Shown here: positions 15,197 to 17,484 of the stretch, in pieces | Layout of the letters: the number at the start of each line of letters is the position of its first letter | Numbering within the stretch: the stretch's first letter is position 1 | DNA from: JAYQUR01 sp038133505 | Lineage (GTDB): Bacteria > Pseudomonadota > Alphaproteobacteria > MPNO01 > UBA830 | Direction: 5' to 3' | Assembly (NCBI GenBank): GCA_038133505.1 | Contig: JAYPTI010000057.1 | Coordinates: 1 to 17,484, forward strand | DNA length: 17,484 nt | Position numbers and translations under genes: made by a program | Notes under the pieces: model-generated | Databases searched by the model: none | The model's input: the letters and a program-made list of their open reading frames with translations, nothing else | Told to the model about the DNA's origin: nothing

Positions 15197-15199
15197 CAT
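15182..15199. repeat. Perfect inverted repeat across the purL stop codon
   Basis: ATGTCAG (15182-15188) and CTGACAT (15193-15199) are exact reverse complements around a CCCC loop. The purL TGA (15194-15196) lies in the right arm. The stem is not GC-rich and no T-run follows, so it is a poor intrinsic terminator. It could stabilise the purL mRNA end, pause transcription before bolA, or bind a regulator of bolA-grxD. Confidence 0.6.
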
Positions 15200-15280
15200 C
15201 CGGCTTCTTCCCGTCGAACGCATTTCGGGATCGCACGAGCGACACAACATCAACTGCGAACGCAGACGGGGAACGACATC

Positions 15281-15523
15281 ATGCCCATGGATCCCGGCCA
15301 GATCGAAAGCCTGATCAAGGAAGGCCTGCCGGACGCGCAAGTCACCATCCAGGATCTCGCGGGCGACGGCGATCACTACGCCGCGCTGGTCGTTTCCGCC
15401 GCGTTCGAGGGCAAGACCCGCGTGCAGCAGCACCAGATGGTCTACAAGGCGCTGCAGGGCCGCATGGGCGGCGAGCTGCACGCGCTGGCGCTGCAGACGA
15501 GCGTGCCCAAGGCCGACGGCTGA
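15281..15523 (+). CDS. bolA: BolA family protein
   Basis: This 80-residue BolA-fold protein has the family segment KTRVQQHQMVYKALQGRMGGELHALALQT, including the conserved His near residue 51 (VQQHQMVYKAL), which takes part in Fe-S coordination in BolA-glutaredoxin complexes. The start MPMDPGQIESLIKEGLPDAQV is typical of the short BolA2/IbaG-like group. A GGGGAAC ribosome site lies eight or so bases upstream of ATG 15281. It is followed after 31 bp by the CGFS monothiol glutaredoxin, its known partner, so the two most likely form a [2Fe-2S]-bridged heterodimer that acts in Fe-S trafficking or iron sensing. It has its own 84-bp upstream gap after purL. Confidence 0.94.
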   Translation: MPMDPGQIESLIKEGLPDAQVTIQDLAGDGDHYAALVVSAAFEGKTRVQQHQMVYKALQGRMGGELHALALQTSVPKADG

Positions 15524-15554
15524 GCCGCCACAACCTCACAAAGGAATTACCGCG

Positions 15555-15902
15555 ATGAGCGAGCATCCCGTATTCGACCGCATCAAGACCGAAATCGGCG
15601 ACAACGAAGTCGTCCTGTTCATGAAGGGCACGCCCGTTTTCCCGCAGTGCGGTTTCTCGGCGGTGTGCGTGCAGGTCCTCAGCAATCTCGGTGTCCCGTT
15701 CAAGGGCATCAACGTGCTGGAAGACCAGGAAGTGCGCGAAGGCATCAAGGCCTTCTCGAATTGGCCGACCATTCCGCAGCTCTACATCAAGGGCGAGTTC
15801 GTCGGCGGCTGCGACATCGTGCGCGAGATGTACGAGACGGGCGAGCTGACAGAGTACCTGAGCACCAACGGCATCAACGTCCAGCTCGCCAACCCTGAAT
15901 AA
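15555..15902 (+). CDS. grxD: Monothiol glutaredoxin, CGFS type (Grx4)
   Basis: This 115-residue protein is a class II monothiol glutaredoxin. KGTPVFPQCGFS places the active-site CGFS at residues 32-35. WPTIPQLYIKGEFVGGCDIV carries the cis-Pro and glutathione-binding elements of the family. These proteins bind a [2Fe-2S] cluster with two glutathiones and deliver it to target apoproteins or to BolA partners. A good AAGGAATT ribosome site lies before the ATG. Position directly after bolA is the common alphaproteobacterial arrangement. Its final codons overlap by eight bases a CTG codon that probably starts the next gene. Confidence 0.97.
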   Translation: MSEHPVFDRIKTEIGDNEVVLFMKGTPVFPQCGFSAVCVQVLSNLGVPFKGINVLEDQEVREGIKAFSNWPTIPQLYIKGEFVGGCDIVREMYETGELTEYLSTNGINVQLANPE

Positions 15903-16944
15903 GACGCGACTCCGCTCGCGGATACGCGCGGCGGCGGGCCTCGCCGCCGCGCTTCTCGTCTGCGCCTGCGGGCGCCCCGAAACCAATTTCTCACAGTATC
16001 CTGGCTTCGCGGCGTATTTCGCGAAACACCCTCCCGCCACCCGCCTGCCGGACGCCTCCGACGGGGCGCTTCTGGAACGCTACCGTCCGCGCCTCTTCGT
16101 CGCGCAGGGCGCCGAAGGCCCCATCGACTTCTACGCCGATTACGTCGCGCACGGCCGGTTGACGGACGGGGCGGGCAATGCGGTTCCGGGCCCGATCACG
16201 CGGGCCGTCCTCAACCGCCACAAGACCGACCCGCGCGCCGTTTTCGTGCACCGGAGCGGCAACGGCACGGCATTGAGCTATCCCGGAAACGCTCCCGCGA
16301 CACCGGTCATGTACGGACGCGTCGACCGCGAGACGTTCGAGCTTGGCGGGCTGACCCGCCGCTTCACGTTCCTCACCTGGCACGCGGTCTTTCGCACCTC
16401 GGGCATCGGCGCGGGCATCGCCGGATGGAAGGGCGCCGTCCTCGGGATCGCCGGCGATCTCGACGACTGGCACCAGCTCGACCACTACACCGCCGTCACC
16501 CTGGCCCTCGACGAACGGGACCGTCCGGTCGCGGTCACGCTCCAGCATCACAACTACATGCGCACGCACCTGATCGGCAGGGACATGCGCCTTCCCGATG
16601 ACGGACGCCTTCGCGTGGACGTTGCGATCCGGTCGAACGAACTCTATCTCCACCGCGACGGCCGGACAGTCCGGCGCGCCGTCGGTTTCCTGAACGCCGA
16701 TACGGTGGGCTACGTGGTGACGGACGGCGATCCGCCCTTCCGGGCCGCCGACGACATCACCGACCCCGCCTACGAGGTCGACTATCGCCTCGTCTTCCTG
16801 CCGCCGTCCGACGCCTTCTACACGTTCCAGGGGTTTCTCGGCGAAAAGCGCCTGCTGCCGGGCCGGTCCGGACCGCCGGGCGCCGACTACAACACACTGC
16901 CCCGCTTCAAGCCGAAGCACGTGCAGATGATTGCCTACCACTGA
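15895..16944 (+). CDS. Unrecognised predicted lipoprotein with probable CTG start, ending at an in-frame UGA
   Basis: I do not recognise this family. The frame is open from 15862, just after a TGA, but has no ATG, GTG or TTG before a TTG at 16159. Yet codons from 15895 encode a clear lipoprotein signal: MNKTRLRSRIR (reading CTG as Met), a hydrophobic stretch AAAGLAAALL, and lipobox VCAC with Cys25 to be lipidated. The most economical start is therefore the CTG at 15895, overlapping grxD by eight bases. The mature part has 325 residues rich in Trp, Tyr and His, with WHQLDHY (192-198) and QHHNYMRTH (217-225), which might bind metal. It ends MIAYH-TGA at 16944. The frame then continues in coding-like fashion to 17040. 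It is probably an envelope protein, exported and anchored. Function unknown. Confidence 0.72.
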   Translation: MNKTRLRSRIRAAAGLAAALLVCACGRPETNFSQYPGFAAYFAKHPPATRLPDASDGALLERYRPRLFVAQGAEGPIDFYADYVAHGRLTDGAGNAVPGPITRAVLNRHKTDPRAVFVHRSGNGTALSYPGNAPATPVMYGRVDRETFELGGLTRRFTFLTWHAVFRTSGIGAGIAGWKGAVLGIAGDLDDWHQLDHYTAVTLALDERDRPVAVTLQHHNYMRTHLIGRDMRLPDDGRLRVDVAIRSNELYLHRDGRTVRRAVGFLNADTVGYVVTDGDPPFRAADDITDPAYEVDYRLVFLPPSDAFYTFQGFLGEKRLLPGRSGPPGADYNTLPRFKPKHVQMIAYH

Positions 16945-17040
16945 CATGACGGCGACGAGGACTTCGTGCGCTGGTTCAGGGAGCTGGACCGGGGAATCGC
17001 GGAACTTTCCCGCCGGTTCGCCGCCCTGCTGGCGCAATAG
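16945..17040 (+). other. Coding-like in-frame continuation after the UGA of the lipoprotein gene
   Basis: Directly after the TGA at 16942-16944 the same frame stays open for 31 codons to a TAG (17038-17040). It encodes HDGDEDFVRWFRELDRGI and then AELSRRFAALLAQ. This looks like a natural amphipathic C-terminal helix rather than untranslated DNA. Reading TGA as Trp would give YHWHDGDEDF, so a TGG-to-TGA mutation, readthrough (UGA followed by C is a leaky context) or a sequencing error are the options. The full product would have 381 residues. Confidence 0.55.
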
Positions 17041-17124
17041 CGCCGCGCGTCGCCAGCCATATGGTAATCCGCGCGCCGGGCGACTAGTTTCTCCCGAACG
17101 ACAACAAACAGGCTTCATGTAGCG

Positions 17125-17415
17125 ATGTTCGGGAACAATTCCGTCCGGCGGACGTGCCGCAGCACCCTTGCGGCTATCGCGGTGTTCGCGCTGTCGGGCT
17201 GCGGCGGCGACGATCCCCTCCCGGTTCCGCCCGGCGTCGATACCGGGCTCCATCTCGCCTGCCAGACCGTGGAATGCGAATGCGTGGCCCGAAAGGGCAG
17301 CATTTTCGATTCCAATGAAAAGGCCGACATCGTCTGGAGCGAGAAAGGCGACGCGAGCTGTCCCGAAGGCTTCGAGCTGAAGCGCATCCGCCGCGATATT
17401 CTCGGCCGCAAATAA
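17125..17415 (+). CDS. Small Cys-containing predicted lipoprotein
   Basis: This 96-residue protein has a lipoprotein signal: MFGNNSVRRTCRS, then hydrophobic LAAIAVFA and lipobox LSGC with Cys26 as the lipidated residue. The mature 71 residues begin GGDDPLPVPPG, a flexible linker. A compact region follows with four cysteines: three in ACQTVECECV (about residues 46-52) and one in ASCPEGFEL. This spacing would permit disulfides in the periplasm. A lysine/arginine-rich end (ELKRIRRDILGRK) closes it. Ribosome-site support for the ATG at 17125 is weak. The 84-bp gap upstream contains CCATATGG and a GTCGCC/GGCGAC pair but no convincing promoter. I do not recognise the family. A terminator follows 17 bp downstream. 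Confidence 0.72.
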   Translation: MFGNNSVRRTCRSTLAAIAVFALSGCGGDDPLPVPPGVDTGLHLACQTVECECVARKGSIFDSNEKADIVWSEKGDASCPEGFELKRIRRDILGRK

Positions 17416-17432
17416 TAGACCCCGAAAACAAA

Positions 17433-17456
17433 ACGCCCCGAGCAAGCCCGGGGCGT
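17433..17456. terminator. Rho-independent terminator, probably bidirectional
   Basis: ACGCCCCG (17433-17440) pairs with CGGGGCGT (17449-17456) around an 8-base loop. On the plus strand only a short CTTCCGTT tail follows. On the minus strand the stem is followed by TTTTGTTTT (complement of 17424-17432), a good U-tract. It therefore ends the small lipoprotein transcript and probably also a leftward transcript from beyond the window. Confidence 0.8.
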
Positions 17457-17484
17457 CTTCCGTTCGCCGATATCCTGAGGATCA

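Noticed and set aside
16942..16944. Selenocysteine reading of the UGA in the lipoprotein gene
   Set aside because: No convincing SECIS-like hairpin lies directly downstream (only a 4-bp ACGA/TCGT pair), and the context YH-x-HDGDED suggests Trp rather than a redox site.
16159..16944. Starting the lipoprotein at TTG 16159
   Set aside because: This would discard 88 coding residues including a clear signal peptide and lipobox, and no ribosome site precedes the TTG.
15991..17445. A 484-codon minus-strand frame spanning both lipoprotein genes
   Set aside because: It crosses two plus-strand genes and their gap and shows Arg/Gly/Val/Ala-rich composition with no motifs. The plus-strand frames have signal peptides and normal protein composition.

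Overview
The window is about 17.5 kb of GC-rich, densely packed bacterial chromosome. The gene set purB, F1-ATPase zeta inhibitor (DUF1476), purC, purS-purQ-purL, BolA, CGFS glutaredoxin, in this order, points to an alphaproteobacterium. The zeta subunit is an alphaproteobacterial hallmark. GC content and the style of the accessory genes suggest a Rhodospirillales-like lineage, but I cannot name a genus. No tRNA, rRNA, CRISPR array, insertion sequence or phage gene is visible, and no gene-free stretch exceeds 300 bases.

Left region (1-6646), accessory metabolism and transport. A 5'-truncated SDR oxidoreductase faces a three-gene minus-strand operon. In transcription order the operon encodes an enoyl-CoA hydratase closely resembling p-hydroxycinnamoyl-CoA hydratase/lyase, an alpha/beta hydrolase of the C-C hydrolase type, and a luciferase-like flavin monooxygenase. 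A MarR regulator is divergent from it and is followed on the plus strand by two tandem Bcr/CflA-type MFS transporters. The 150-bp divergent gap holds a GTTAG-N4-CTAAC inverted repeat (likely MarR operator) and a pair of mutually exclusive hairpins before marR. The layout looks like a ligand-controlled aromatic acyl-CoA degradation unit with associated export. No CoA ligase is in view, so the substrate is inferred only.

Middle region (6699-15196), purine biosynthesis. purB converges on the zeta-inhibitor gene across a large hairpin. An NRDE (TANGO2-like) gene and a small two-helix membrane protein lie before purC. purC is followed by a cytosolic NodB-fold deacetylase-like gene whose first metal-binding Asp is replaced by Asn. 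An opposite-strand CmcJ/NvfI-family oxidoreductase then separates purC from the coupled purS-purQ-purL block, whose genes overlap by ATGA.

Right region (15281-17484). BolA and the CGFS monothiol glutaredoxin form the usual Fe-S pair. Overlapping the end of grxD is an unrecognised lipoprotein gene with two oddities: its only sensible start is CTG, and a coding-like frame continues for 31 codons past a UGA that looks like a former Trp codon. A small Cys-rich lipoprotein and a bidirectional terminator close the window.

The points most worth following up are the MarR/hydratase-lyase unit with its alternative hairpins, the hydratase-lyase with a histone-like Lys/Arg/Ala tail, the CTG-start/UGA-interrupted lipoprotein, and the accessory enzymes embedded in the purine cluster.
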